This document shows, one piece after another, positions 22,301 through 31,052 of a stretch of 64,000 nt of DNA. The notes beneath the pieces were generated by a model. It was not told the DNA's origin and ran no database searches. It worked only from the letters and a program-made list of their open reading frames with translations. The DNA is from Nemertoderma westbladi (taxonomy: Eukaryota; Xenacoelomorpha; Nemertodermatida; Nemertodermatidae). Where the stretch lies: positions 1-64,000 of the forward strand of contig JAUCBJ010007419.1 of the NCBI GenBank assembly GCA_032718475.1. Reading direction: 5' to 3'. Each line of letters opens with the position of its first letter. The stretch's first letter is position 1. The position numbers were made by a program, and so were the translations under genes.

Positions 22301-23701
22301 CACTGCCTCTGCCGCTTTTCTTTCCGCTTCGGCCGCTGCCATTGCCGCCTTTCTTTCTGCTTCTGCCGCTGCCATTGCCGCCTTTCTTTCTGCTTCTGCC
22401 GCTTTTGCCTCTGCCGCTGCCTTTGCCGCTGCCGCTGCCGCTTTTCTTTCAGCTTCGGCCGCTTTTGCCTCTGCCGCTGCCGCTGCCGCTTTTCTTTCTG
22501 CTTCTGCAGCTACCACTGCTGCTTTCTTTCTGTCTTCTATGCGTTTTTTCTTTACTTGTTCTTCTTGGACTCGTGTCAGGCGGAGTTGTTCATCAAATTT
22601 AGCCTGATTCGCAGCCCTCATTTCCACATCGATGGCATCCAACACAAGCTTGGTTCCTTCACTATTAGGGCTAAGTCCCTCTAACCTTCTCCTCAACTCG
22701 TCATCACCTAAAAAACGTTGATAGTCTGACAGATAGATGTCAATGGCATCCCTCTTATGCGGTTTCTCTGCCGTCGCTTCACTTTCCACTTGGGAAAAAG
22801 TAGCTTCTGTTGATTCTCCATGGGTTGAGCGCTCCTCCAGCTGAGCTTTCCACTGAGCTGTTCCTTGAACCTGGAGACTCACCCTTTGAAACCAAGTCTT
22901 TACGGCAACTTGCAACGACGTGTCTTGCCTTCGTTTAGAAGCCTCCTCAAAGGCCGATAATATTAGCCTGATTCGTAGAATTCTTTCTCTAACTTGATAA
23001 AGCAGTTGTCCCTGCTCTTGAGGTCCTTGTGGTTGTTGAAACAGTTGTCCTTTTACTCGCTCCATAGAGCTGAAGAATCCCTGTGCGTATCCGGCTGCGG
23101 ACCTCTTCCACACAGCTGGATCGATGGTTTCCTTGGCTACTCCCATCCGGTGTATGTCTTCCCAGGCAGCTTCTGATAAATCAAACGGGAGTCCGGGTCT
23201 GGGGAAGTTCCATTGCGACTCGACCATGGACTTCAGTTCTTCCCTTGTGTATCCAGCATAACTATCTCTAGTTGAACGCTGGCTTCTCGCCCAATCGATC
23301 TGGTGTTCTTCCACAGCGATCAATAACCTAGTGAGTACGGCTGCAGGAAGGATGAGAAGGGGATCCGAATAAACCGCATCCATCATCTTTGCTCCGCGTT
23401 CTGGTGTCAGTTCTACAGTATCCTCACTACTGGAGCTGTTGGGCCGTTGAGAAGTAAGTTCTTGGCTCGCGGGTTGTTGCTGTTCCGCTGCTTCTTGGTC
23501 CCGCTTGACCTGAGCTCGAGTGCCTATGATAGACCTACGATGTTGGACCAGCCTAGGTTCTTTTATTACTACTGGAGGGATGACCTTCCTCACCGTGGGA
23601 GGTGAACTGAACTTACGACTAGACGGTTCTACACCTTTATCTGAGTCGCAGATAGTTACATCTAATAAACTGTCTGACAGGTTCTGCTTAGTATCAGACA
23701 T
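16388..23701 (-). CDS. gag-pol: BEL2 Gag-Pol polyprotein (to integrase core, ends at TGA)
   Basis: This is a 2437-codon continuous frame starting at ATG 23701. Residues 1-390 are Gag N-terminal sequence. Residues about 391-480 are an Ala-Glu-Lys-rich repeat (AEAERKAA units), probably a long helix. A capsid-like region follows, then zinc knuckles at about 1085-1150 (CALCDGTH, CYNCLRQGHQRRTC, CAKCGAKHH). The aspartic protease has the intact motif DSGST at D1266. The RT has its first Asp in FASDIEGMF near 1680 and YMDD at 1761-1764 (bases 18410-18421). RNase H has HVFGDASDMG near 1940 and VYWTDALLVL. The integrase zinc module follows (VDVHSKLYHAG near 2315, CIPCRK near 2353), then the first core Asp in NTGVDLFGPIE near 2390. 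The frame ends at a TGA just after LSTNSFVLSLR; the rest of the integrase follows in frame. All enzymatic motifs up to that point are intact. Confidence 0.95.
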   Translation of the reverse strand: MSDTKQNLSDSLLDVTICDSDKGVEPSSRKFSSPPTVRKVIPPVVIKEPRLVQHRRSIIGTRAQVKRDQEAAEQQQPASQELTSQRPNSSSSEDTVELTPERGAKMMDAVYSDPLLILPAAVLTRLLIAVEEHQIDWARSQRSTRDSYAGYTREELKSMVESQWNFPRPGLPFDLSEAAWEDIHRMGVAKETIDPAVWKRSAAGYAQGFFSSMERVKGQLFQQPQGPQEQGQLLYQVRERILRIRLILSAFEEASKRRQDTSLQVAVKTWFQRVSLQVQGTAQWKAQLEERSTHGESTEATFSQVESEATAEKPHKRDAIDIYLSDYQRFLGDDELRRRLEGLSPNSEGTKLVLDAIDVEMRAANQAKFDEQLRLTRVQEEQVKKKRIEDRKKAAVVAAEAERKAAAAAAEAKAAEAERKAAAAAAKAAAEAKAAEAERKAAMAAAEAERKAAMAAAEAERKAAEAVAEAERRAAEETIQLELENIQENQDCINKQLTASNMQMMNRSTPKRQGYTSSEEGDTTDTEGKGNRSRLSRRKRTFHRQKLPDLPPAVRRQLNNTNLGSTEPTDQIIKIERLPTIVDEPEIIRPVLEITPSVIDTPVLPEATSKFPLHSTKLPVPSRTAQETVQVLDPERNIHDLSPVVPRPPATTLATPASAVEWVDERRRGMDLLLGQMQETVQQFKGTVRESRLELQEVQQSIALERDKLVNTQIPPPSVTMCQPVRSEVSHAQGVEPTRIYTASEVETPIVNPIKGNYRPVDNDIPYRPDHNPRNLYTDNSILNKTMAQESFTRQMARTEARQAVKVGEIVKFNGDEMKWLPFNEYYKDNIQNSVLSNGEKLRYLIECLEGSPKLMALKFIGHPDGLRQVWDTLNIRYGNRNNIAGYLYAKLVAPQKFISSGIIEFSDEIHEICRQLDWLGKSQEYQNAMVIRAVASTLPKGGVGTRWDKKVLYMMEQQRRDPTMADLMSFLDGEVKLQLLKLSREKTPENKVSEKPVSRRKVTPVCYTDDGESQTSQGEDSGKDTDRSYYVNKMPKDQVSKFKSRANDRREQVRKTPPTSPKRIPVRKPEEKASVHNVTQIKVSNIKPKCALCDGTHRLNMCDEFLKKSLTERREVMWDKRLCYNCLRQGHQRRTCYSDIRCAKCGAKHHILLHAEFDRNSPNQVSDSELHVQFSDVNDTDQSDMEGFYTDEFSDENESCYMINIAVYRALTYEKDTDSDFTLTTSERQPSWKEPSSNVGIREFPVVQVRVHGPKRSYVVNALLDSGSTGTFIDKELAEDIFAEQPKFQTKLNMSGIMQVWKSTITADYYVGALSTPQDELGEHSIRSVKMVAIKNFATTQADLYNWDEDESIQHLNIPRFQTDYPGVQILIGQNAHEALETLEKRPAQPQPLQTYAVRTRVGWYFTGPSRRTLRERLPQERVYQVSEWEDDTSEGDDLTEGTPYSSDNDDVHQLFDEENTIDLLKENEAWQNQVNLCQLLYPSEREAYNDELNDVIERCNAKTRDEHAVRFFTQEAVEPNSYDKALSVEEERAKQIQETTTRFLKDQGRYEVGLPFRKREPKFINNRPLAEKRIAQLHRCLTANSSAKAMYQTQLEKFISKGYAERVPEETPVTERTYYLTHHYVPKPGKPHEVRVVFDGSALYMGQSLNSELLPGPNLLQSLLGILLRLRQYSIAFASDIEGMFLQVKVLDRDRDSLRFLWWPEGDLNQKPVEYWMTIQAFGIISSPSNACSVVRTTAEDNREAFSKEVIDNIKRDIYMDDNLKSLPSVEEAIEVAKGTVECLKRGGFRLTKFTSNSREFLESIPAEDRGAKDLDLIKDDLPETKTLGLKWDTERDILFFQLKQRDNPVRTKRICLSILSTYFDPLGFISPVILIARSLVQQMWLENHSWDDPLKGELLKKWMKWEDSLPAIEDFIISRSYFGHVLPTYSYQLHVFGDASDMGIGIVAYLRVETPDGIKVALVTSKALINNKLKVPRAELKAALYATAIGRNVTEQIDYPLEKTVYWTDALLVLEYITNEVCQFSVFVTNRVAIILSRTTMDQWRHCPGTINPADIASRGATPKELVNTPEWLGGPDFLYREEEEWPPHLTTAEIRQAKGAEKVKPKTRASKSKLFKPTVDLSVLFTSGEDALDQKPTATTKEVLEIRDKDWKSGIPDIAQGLSPLLQRAICHYSSWNRLCKAVTYLKRCFHHRYSGTKTNSDDAPSTSARVHVVKDLPQYKISDRFLKEKISYQEHDETNKQMLRLLQCYEDPDKYFLLLRNPQMRLRDRFSSTMIDGLIRVGGRLTNAPLSFDTKFPILIRNLDIQIKMIVDVHSKLYHAGRERVLSEIRTRYYFYKPRRALNQVLRNCIPCRKAFSRPLTQREAELPRERVSFYEPPFTNTGVDLFGPIEVYRARTIVKRWCVIFVCMTCRAIHLDMVNDLSTNSFVLSLR
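22262..22530 (-). repeat. Ala/Glu/Lys coding microsatellite in BEL2 gag
   Basis: This is an imperfect short tandem repeat of GCCGCTGCC and TTTCTTTCTGCTTC-like blocks on the + strand. On the coding strand it encodes repeated AEAERKAA-type units. Open frames on the + strand across it are antisense shadows. Length variation here would change the Gag helix by whole repeats because the unit lengths keep the frame. Confidence 0.75.
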
Positions 23702-23787
23702 GTTTATGTGTACAGTTGAATGTCTACTGCTGTATTACAGTCTGAGCAAGTCTAGTAACTCAGTATTAACTGATAGCCTAGTAATTA

Positions 23788-24085
23788 ATTACCGGTACTG
23801 CTACTCAGTGTAGCGTTATATATATAATATATTAGAATACCGGTATGCTTAGAGTATATATAACTATTATTACAGACTAGGTTTATCACAGAATACCGGT
23901 ATAATTTTAGCACAAATATATATAAATATATAATAGGCCTATCGGGAATACCGGTATACAACTTACAGTTTTGTAGTATATATAATTATAATTCTGGACT
24001 AGAATTAATTATAAAGTACCGGTATAGTTTCAGCCTAAATTTATAGAAATAAAGATAATAGGCCTATCGTAAATACCGGTATATC
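23788..24085. repeat. Degenerate repeats with ACCGGTAT palindromes
   Basis: Six occurrences of ACCGGTA(T/C) near 23791, 23840, 23893, 23950, 24019 and 24076 are separated by AT-rich spacers of about 50-70 bp. Every second spacer contains TAATAGGCCTATCG, so the real unit is a dimer of roughly 125 bp. Confidence 0.7.
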
Positions 24086-25015
24086 AATTATTTTAAATAA
24101 TTGAATTTCTGAATTTTTGGGTTACTTGGTTACTTTACTTACTTTATTACCGTTATTTGAGCAGTAATCCAACTGATATTGAGACCTAATGGTTGTATGG
24201 TAGGCCTACTATTTATAAATCGTTAGATTTGATTTATAATATATATATACCCGTTTTAATGGGTTTTTTCAATGTTTGAAATAAATGTTATTATTTCTGG
24301 GGAGTAATTACTACACAAAGCGGTACGCTTTCAGTGAAGTGTTACTTATAGGACACTAAAACAAATAATGCTAATTTACCTAAGTTACTTAATACTACAA
24401 ATTACGTACGATTCGGGTTGAGATTACAATCTCTAAATAAACACAAAAATTTACAAAAACACAAAATACGAATTTTTAGGGTAATTTTACAAGAAGTCTA
24501 CAAACCAGCCTAACAAAGGGTTAGAATTCTGGTTATTACAACGGACAGGGTACTGCGGTATTTGAAAATAATACGTAGTAGTAAATACACTGCGTTGTCC
24601 AGATAGGAAAATACCACCGCCTGACGACCTATAGCCGTATCGCTATAGGTACTACATTATGTATCACGGAGTGTTCCCACCTAGAAGTTAATAGAGCTAA
24701 TCGAATGTGCCTATCAACCACTTTACAACACAAATATAATGTCTACACTAATTACTTTCGGAAAGCACTGTACACTAAACCCTAAATTAGGTACGAGTAC
24801 TTGTACAACATATAATCAGTAGTTAAATATACTTGAACAGTTAAAAGAACCACGGCATCTGCTGGAGTGACCAGTGCACAAAATCACCAGTCTTTACCTA
24901 CGCCAAGCAGCCCGTATAGTACCGGGGTTAATTTAACTATAACGGTATGTATAACAAACACAATTATTGTAGGAACAAACTTGGGGAATGAATGTTGCGA
25001 ATAATCGCATAAACT

Positions 25016-25594
25016 CTGAATAATAAATATTACGCTACGCGTACAAACCACTCAAACAAAATGCAGACCAAATACTGACAGACTACCATCAAGCCTAAAT
25101 AAACTACAGGACATGCAGACTCCGAAATGATTAGGTAGTATGCGTTCTAACCCAGTAGTACGACTTATTCTTTAGTTGGGGGTTTACCTTACAGCATTGG
25201 CTGCCCCTACTTCCTAACCGTTCTTTATCGGACAGAGGCTCTACACACACTGCAATCCGTTCAGACCTAATAACAGCCAGACAACTATCCAGCCTACAAA
25301 TTATCTAAATAAATATTATACGCTACCAGTACAGACTTACACAAACAAAGTACAGACTCAACGATGGCAGACTACTCTCAAGCCTAAATAAACTACAGGA
25401 CATGCAGACTCCGAAATGATTAGGTAGTATGCGTTCTAACCCAGTAGTACGACTTATTCTTTAGTTGGGGGTTTACCTTACAGCATTTGCTGCCCCTACT
25501 TCCTAACCGTTCTTTATCGGACAGGTGATCTACACACACTGTAATCCGTTCAGACTTAACAGCAATCAGACAACAGCCCAGCCTACAAATTGTC
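25016..25594. repeat. Tandem duplication of about 289 bp in the BEL2 leader
   Basis: The block beginning TCAAGCCTAAATAAACTACA at 25089 recurs at 25378 with the same following sequence (CATGCAGACTCCGAAATG, GGGGGTTTACCTTACAGCAT, TTCTTTATCGGACAG). Flanking sequence on both sides is also duplicated but more diverged. Shift between copies: 289 bp. Confidence 0.88.
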
Positions 25595-25961
25595 TGTACA
25601 ATATGATCAGGCTTACACGCCTTCTGTTCAATACTGGCCTACAAACAAATAAAACTGACAGAAATAAGTAAGCTCCAAAAGAAACAAGGGGTGTACAGTC
25701 CCTAATCTCTTAAACAGCCTACCGGTATACAACAATCAAATCGAATAATACTAATGTACTTATACGGGAAGTACCGGTTAGGACAGTTAGGCCTACAGAC
25801 CTACAGAAGTACCGGTTCTGGCAGTTGGACCTACGGACCTACGGCAGTACCGGTTCTGGCAGTTGGGCCTACTGACCTACAGATGGACCGTTCAGGTTTA
25901 CCGGTTGACCGGTACTTTCAACTTTATTGCTTACTGCAATAAAGAAGTATATATCCGTTAT

Positions 25962-27135
25962 TGTTCGCGCTTTCAGACCTTTGGCAGTTTAACCCGCCAA
26001 ATTAGGATGTCTTTTAGATAATAAATCACTTTTAGCCTATGACAAGTATTTGATTCACTACACTAGTCGAAACCAATCTGTGCGCGATCATTCACCCGCT
26101 GGATATACCCGGGAGATTGGGTTCGACGGCTTAATCTTATTGCTATGTAAGCCTAATGTATTATTCGACTGACAGTATTATATAATCTCTGACAATATTA
26201 TTCACCTTCGGGAAATATTAACAGTCCCTTTAGGACGTGGCGCTCTATCTATATAAACAGAGTTATGACTTAAACTACTCACAACGATATGGCTTAGTTA
26301 TAATTCACATATATGGCGCATTCTTTAGGAAATGCTTCGTTATCAGTCTCACTCATACACAATGCTGCACAATACTGCACACTAATCTGCCGATCTTCAC
26401 TGATTTTAGTCACATATAAAAGGAACACGGACCGACTCATGTAGGGTCTATCAAATAACATTAGATTCACTTCAAACCACTTTAACATAAGTCACAATCG
26501 TTATATATAACCTTTCTCTCTTACCTTCGGTATATCAAGAATATTGGGTTTCGGGGTTATTTATCGTTATTCCAAATATAATAATTCATCAACCATATTA
26601 TGAAGGACCGACAGTAAATAGCAGTATAACAATATAAAGTATGCACAGTGTTTGATTAGGTATGGTATGTTATGATTTGAGTTGAGTTGTTATGCAGTTT
26701 GCAGTCAGTTTTGTTATGATAACGGATATATGTCCTTATAATTAAGCCTACTAGTGTAAGGCAGAGCCGTTCTTCCGGGCTTAGAATCACCAACAACACT
26801 AAAAACTGATAAGAATAACCTTATTTACAAAAGCTTCCACCCACCACAGAGAATGAGCATACAGATAGGAAAATTCAGTTCAGTAGATCTGTGATAGGTC
26901 GAAATCAAAACCAACTCAAATCCTATTGGCAGATACAGAAAGCAGGGCTGTGGGGCAACCTTCCCAAGCTGGTTGGACGATCAAACGTAGCCCAGATCCC
27001 TTCATACAGCAAATCAGCCAATCAGCCGGTAGCTTGCACTATTCGAGCTAGAGATCCCTTTTAGAGTATTCCAGCGCCTTGGGGGGAACTGGTTAGCAAA
27101 GCAAACGAATCAGTTATCCCACAAAAGCTTTTACA
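25962..27135 (-). repeat. BEL2 5' LTR
   Basis: This copy is 1174 bp and is the partner of 11299-12472. On the coding (minus) strand it lies upstream of the gag-pol start and should carry the promoter. A TATA-like run (TTTATATAGATAGAGCGC) occurs near 26243-26260 on the minus strand. Directly downstream I do not see a tRNA primer site beginning with TGG. Confidence 0.95.
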
Positions 27136-28917
27136 TGTTTTATTTGCTAATTTTGCGTATTGTGCATTATTCAATCTTTATTTGACTATTAATATGTGTC
27201 TATTTTAGTTTATAGAAGTATAGAAGTATAATTGTGAGACATTAGAAACTACGTTATGCCGGTGTTTGTAAACGTTATCCTTTAGACGATAACGTTTAGG
27301 AGCGGTATAAAATGCTATGGCTACTAAATTTCAAATTTTTTAATATCTATAGTAAACAAGTTTTTGAAATATAAATTGAACTTATATTTGTATTTTAGAT
27401 AGATGATTTAGTTACTATGGTCCATTTTTGCATATCATTGCGGTGAATCAACCTGTTATTTCTATTTGCAAGTAAAGTTATTGTTGTTAAGGGTTGCTAA
27501 GTGATCTACATTAAATTTAGAGTACTTTTATTAGTATTTTAAATAGAAGTTGACAACTACCTGTTAATGGCTTTAGGCCTGGCAGCTGTTATATAAACCA
27601 CGCCATATGAGTGGAGCGTTTTCTGTGTGCTGGCCCAATGAGGATCGAGCAGCAATGTCCTCTAAGCATTACCCGTAGTAATACATTGCAGCTAACCTCA
27701 GCTCAATAGAAATTGTGAGTTTATATATATTAGTTTTGGGGCCCAAATCCCATTATTATCTCAACTGAACTCTAGCTTGATTCTTCCTTAGTTAATTTCT
27801 TTTCATTTATATTAGTTTCGAGTTTGAGCAATATGTTTTGTGTATATTAGTATAGAAATTGTCCTTGTAATAATATGTCCTAAATTATATTATATTTGAA
27901 AGTCAGTTTAATGTTTTAATGGATTAATGTTTTGGAAACGCTACAGCTTACAGCGGCCATGTTGGGGCGTATAGGGTAATTTGGCGAAGGGATGAGACGC
28001 CTCAACGCACATTGGAAATAGTCAAGGGAAGTATGGGGCTTATTTTGGGCTAACAGATCGGTTTTGGGGTGCTAAATGGGTTTCCTTACGTCCTAAAGAT
28101 ATAGTACTGCTTCATAGGTAACAGTATAATAAATTGGGAAGGAATGAATAAATTTAGTTGTATTTCCCGTTTTGAACCTGACTTGTTTGTAAATAAATTA
28201 TATACCGCAAGTCAATCGGAGATTAAACTAAATTGGGGGGATACGCGAGTAAAAATAGGTCTTGCTTGTATACGTTTTCGGGGCAAATGTTTTGGGTTAG
28301 TTAGGTATCGTCCTTCATTGGTCCATTTAGAAAACTACGGGATATTTGTAATATGTGCGAAGTTTAGCCATTGGGCATAACCTATAGATAAGAAAATTGT
28401 ATTTAGATAATTTGTACTATTCTAGAACGAGAGTGTAGTTACAGTACAGATCATTCATTCTAGAACTGTGAAATCGGTTTTCTAAGGAGGGATGGAATCC
28501 TGGTGAGTCTCAAACATTTCTGGCCTATTTTAAATTTAGGTTTATATTTTAATGCGGTAACAATCTGTAGTCAGGATTTTTCGGCTTATAAAATAGATAT
28601 TTCGCATCTACAATTACTGTAAATTATAAAGGTGATAGTAACAGGTGCTATTACATTGAAGTCCTGGACCAGCGTTTTCCTTTGCTTGCGATAGATAATT
28701 AGTTTTCCCTGGCGGGGGAGTTTTTATTTCGAAATAAATTATATATTTTGCTGGAGGAATTTGAGATCGCAATTTTAGTTTATACTAAGATTGTGGATCG
28801 AAGATTCGTTGGATATTACTTGGTTCCTACGAATTCTACACAGTCTGATTGTCGGAAACTAGAAAATATAAATATAAAAATTATATATTAAATGGGGAAT
28901 CTTTTAGGAACGTTAAG
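27136..28917. other. Non-coding sequence right of BEL2
   Basis: This region begins with the right copy of the target duplication (TGTTT, 27136-27140), so it was originally contiguous with 11298. It contains the second hairpin plus purine-tract motif (27261-27305) and a TATA-like TTATATAAACC at 27590-27600, followed by sequence that could be a transcription start of an old LTR. An open stretch of 78 codons at 28144-28380 has no recognisable features. I see no supported gene. Confidence 0.5.
27261..27305 (+). repeat. Hairpin plus purine tract, second copy
   Basis: The arms TAAACGTTATC and GATAACGTTTA are perfect 11-base inverted repeats, followed by GGAGCGG. The leading 17 bases GGTGTTTGTAAACGTTA are identical to those at 9826-9842. 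Confidence 0.65.
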
Positions 28918-29866
28918 CCAAGGAATGCCTGTTCACCACCATGGGTGATCTTCCACAGTAAACCCTTCCACTCTGTTTCCTAAAGGAATGCCTGTTCACC
29001 ACCATGGGTGATCTTCCACAGTAAACCCTTCCACTCTGTTTCCTAAAAGGAATGCCTGTTCACCACCATGGGTGATTTTCCACAGTAAACCCTTCCACTC
29101 TGTTTCCTAAAGGAATGCCTGTTCACCACCATGGGTTACCTTCCACAGTAAACCCTTCCACTCTGTTTCCTAAAGGAATGCCGGTTCACCACCATGGGTG
29201 ATCTTCCACAGTAAACCCTTCCACTCTGTTTCCTAAAGGAATGCCTGTTCACCACCATGGGTGATCTTCCACAGTAAACCCTTCCACTCTGTTTCCTAAA
29301 GGAATGCCTGTTCACCACCATGGGTGATCTTCCACAGTAAACCCTTCCACTCTGTTTCCTAAAGGAAAGCCTGTTCACCACCATGGGTGATCTTCCATAG
29401 TAAACCCTTCCACTCTGTTTCCTAAAGGAATGCCTGTTCACCACCATGGGTGATCTTCCACAGTAAACCCTTCCACTCTGTTTCCTAAAGGAATGCCTGT
29501 TCACCACCATGGGTGATCTTCCACAGTAAACCCTTCCACTCTGTTTCCTAAACGAATGCCTGTTCACCACCATGGGTGATCTTCCACAGTAAACCCTTCC
29601 ACTCTGTTTCCTAAAGGAATGCCTGTTCACCACCATGGGTTATTTTCCACAGTAAACCCTTCCACTCTGTTTCCTAAAGGAATGCCTGTTCACCACCATG
29701 GGTGATCTTCCATAGTAAACCCTTCCACTCTGTTTCCTAAAGGAATGCCTGTTCACCACCATGGGTGATCTTCCACAGTAAACCCTTCCACTCTGTTTCC
29801 TAAAGGAATGCCTGTTCACCACCATGGGTGATTTTCCACAGTAAACCCTTCCGCTCTGATTCCCAA
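28918..29866. repeat. 63-bp minisatellite, about 15 copies
   Basis: The unit contains GGAATGCCTGTTCACCACC, ATGGGTGATCTTCCACAG and TAAACCCTTCCACTCTG and recurs every 63 bp, with one 64-bp interval near 29045. Copies differ at single positions such as GATCTT/GATTTT and CACAG/CATAG. Because 63 is a multiple of three the minus strand stays open as a 21-residue repeat (VVNRHSFRKQSGRVYCGRSP-like). The ORFs at 29136-29636 and 29640-29894 are products of this periodicity, and I do not call them genes. Confidence 0.95.
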
Positions 29867-29897
29867 GTTGCCTTGCTTCCCATTCATCGACCACTGA

Positions 29898-30036
29898 AGG
29901 GTGAAGGCCAGGGTTGGGCTAGGCTGCAGCATTTAAAGCACTGTGACCGAACAGTGCTGACCACTCTAGCCTAGGGGTCGAACCAGTGCCTCTTGATTGG
30001 AAGCCCGGGAGTGGCACCACTAGACCAAGCTGCTGC
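29898..30036 (-). mobile_element. tRNA-derived SINE
   Basis: On the minus strand the sequence starting near 30036 carries a good RNA polymerase III A box (TGGTCTAGTGG, 30017-30027) and B box (GGTTCGACCCC, 29974-29984) spaced as in a tRNA. It is not a tRNA gene: the acceptor 3' strand that should pair with GCAGCAG is absent and a non-tRNA body continues to about 29898 (CAGCACTGTTCGGTCACAGTG, itself a hairpin). Confidence 0.72.
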
Positions 30037-30203
30037 TTTTTGTATATTATAAATTTAATAAAAATTAATACGATTAAATACATTATATTATTAACTTATT
30101 AAGTGTAAATATTATTTATTATACTATATTTTATACAGTTGTTGGGAGATACAATAGGAATCCGAAGATTCACAATCGCAGGAAGAGGTTATTAATTTAA
30201 CAA

Positions 30204-30566
30204 ATGATTAAAAGAGACCCAACCAAAAAGAGAAAGACAACAACTAAACAAGGAATTCTAAAATCGGCAATGAAAATATTACAAGAGCCCATTAAAGCCC
30301 GTGACGAACATGAGATTTTTGGCGAACATGTAGCGGGCGAGTTACATGGACTCCAAAGTACGGCCATTCGTCGTAAATTGAAGAGGGCGATCACTTTGGC
30401 CATTATCGAAGCCCAAGATGAGGATGAGGTACTACGGCACACCATCCCACCACCACTACCACCACCAATTTGGTATATTACAGAAGATGGTATATCAATA
30501 TCCTCACCTAATGGTACTCAGTACCCATTAAATGGACGAGTGGATGGGTCAGGGGACAGCGCCTGA
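30204..30566 (+). CDS. Hypothetical 120-aa protein, BESS-like C-terminal motif
   Basis: The ORF starts at an ATG directly after an in-frame stop. The N-terminus is basic (KRDPTKKRKTTTK). Residues about 33-66 (EHEIFGEHVAGELHGLQSTA and a following RRKLKRAITLAIIEAQ) resemble the short helical BESS-type motif at the C-terminus of MADF-BESS and transposon-associated proteins, in which an acidic-aromatic start is followed by a basic helix. A Pro-rich run follows. It may be the last exon of a larger gene, or a remnant of a PIF/Harbinger-type accessory protein. The resemblance is by eye and weak. Confidence 0.4.
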   Translation: MIKRDPTKKRKTTTKQGILKSAMKILQEPIKARDEHEIFGEHVAGELHGLQSTAIRRKLKRAITLAIIEAQDEDEVLRHTIPPPLPPPIWYITEDGISISSPNGTQYPLNGRVDGSGDSA

Positions 30567-31052
30567 GACATCGAACATTTGATTAACATTTTTACACTTT
30601 AATTTATACGGTTTATCTTCTAATTTAATTTTAGTTATCGTTAATATCAATTATATATTTATTATATACAATTATTTTAAATTATTTTAAAAAATTTATT
30701 ACAAACCGTGATCTGTCCCTTCATTTCATTAGCGATTGCACGGCAGACTATGGGTACAATTCCCGAAATAGTATTGGATGGTATGCGAAATAAATAGGAT
30801 AAACTTTCGTAGGAGTCACCTGTGATGAAAAATAATTTACCGGCTGACCGGTGGCAACTAGCACTTCAGCACTTGCACAGCAACAGCACTACCGGCGATA
30901 CACAGGTTGGAATTTATGTAGAGTTTGCTCAACAGTACAGATATAAAATAGTTATCTAAATTATATATATTACTATTGACAAGTATTGAAATATATACCG
31001 TTATTCGTGTTATCAGTATTTGCAACATCTGACATTGAAGAGGTGAGAGAAG

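Larger units (their letters stand above)
23702..25961 (-). other. BEL2 leader between 5' LTR and gag
   Basis: This 2.26-kb untranslated leader is unusually long. It contains a tandem duplication of about 289 bp (about 25016-25304 and 25305-25594) and two clusters of the palindrome ACCGGT: one at 23788-24085 with spacing near 55-60 bp and one at 25724-25912. No ORF in it is convincing. Confidence 0.6.
11299..27135 (-). mobile_element. BEL2: full-length, young BEL/Pao LTR retrotransposon
   Basis: This 15,837-bp element is bounded by two 1174-bp direct repeats that begin TGTTCGCGC and end TTTTACA on the + strand, and it is flanked by the 5-bp target duplication TGTTT (11294-11298 and 27136-27140). 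The coding strand is minus, so 25962-27135 is the 5' LTR and 11299-12472 the 3' LTR. The order is LTR, 2.3-kb leader, gag-pro-RT-RNaseH-integrase (23701 to 15536), 3-kb tail, LTR. A purine-rich GGGAGCGG abuts the 3' LTR on the minus strand. By eye the LTRs differ at about six of 1174 positions, which indicates recent insertion. It is longer than most BEL/Pao elements because of the long leader and tail. Confidence 0.95.

Noticed and set aside
22245-22684. + strand ORFs rich in Phe, Leu, Ser or Cys
   Set aside because: Antisense of the Ala/Glu/Lys repeat in BEL2 gag.
25940-25961. Primer binding site of BEL2
   Set aside because: The sequence next to the 5' LTR on the coding strand (ATAACGGATATATAC) does not begin TGG or resemble a tRNA 3' end that I can name.
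28144-28380. 78-codon + strand ORF
   Set aside because: No motif, no splice or transcript context, and a length expected by chance over this much sequence.
28918-29866. CRISPR array
   Set aside because: The whole 63-bp unit repeats, with no unique spacers, and the genome is eukaryotic.
29974-30036. tRNA gene on the minus strand
   Set aside because: A and B boxes are good, but there is no complementary acceptor stem and a non-tRNA tail continues, so it is a SINE head.
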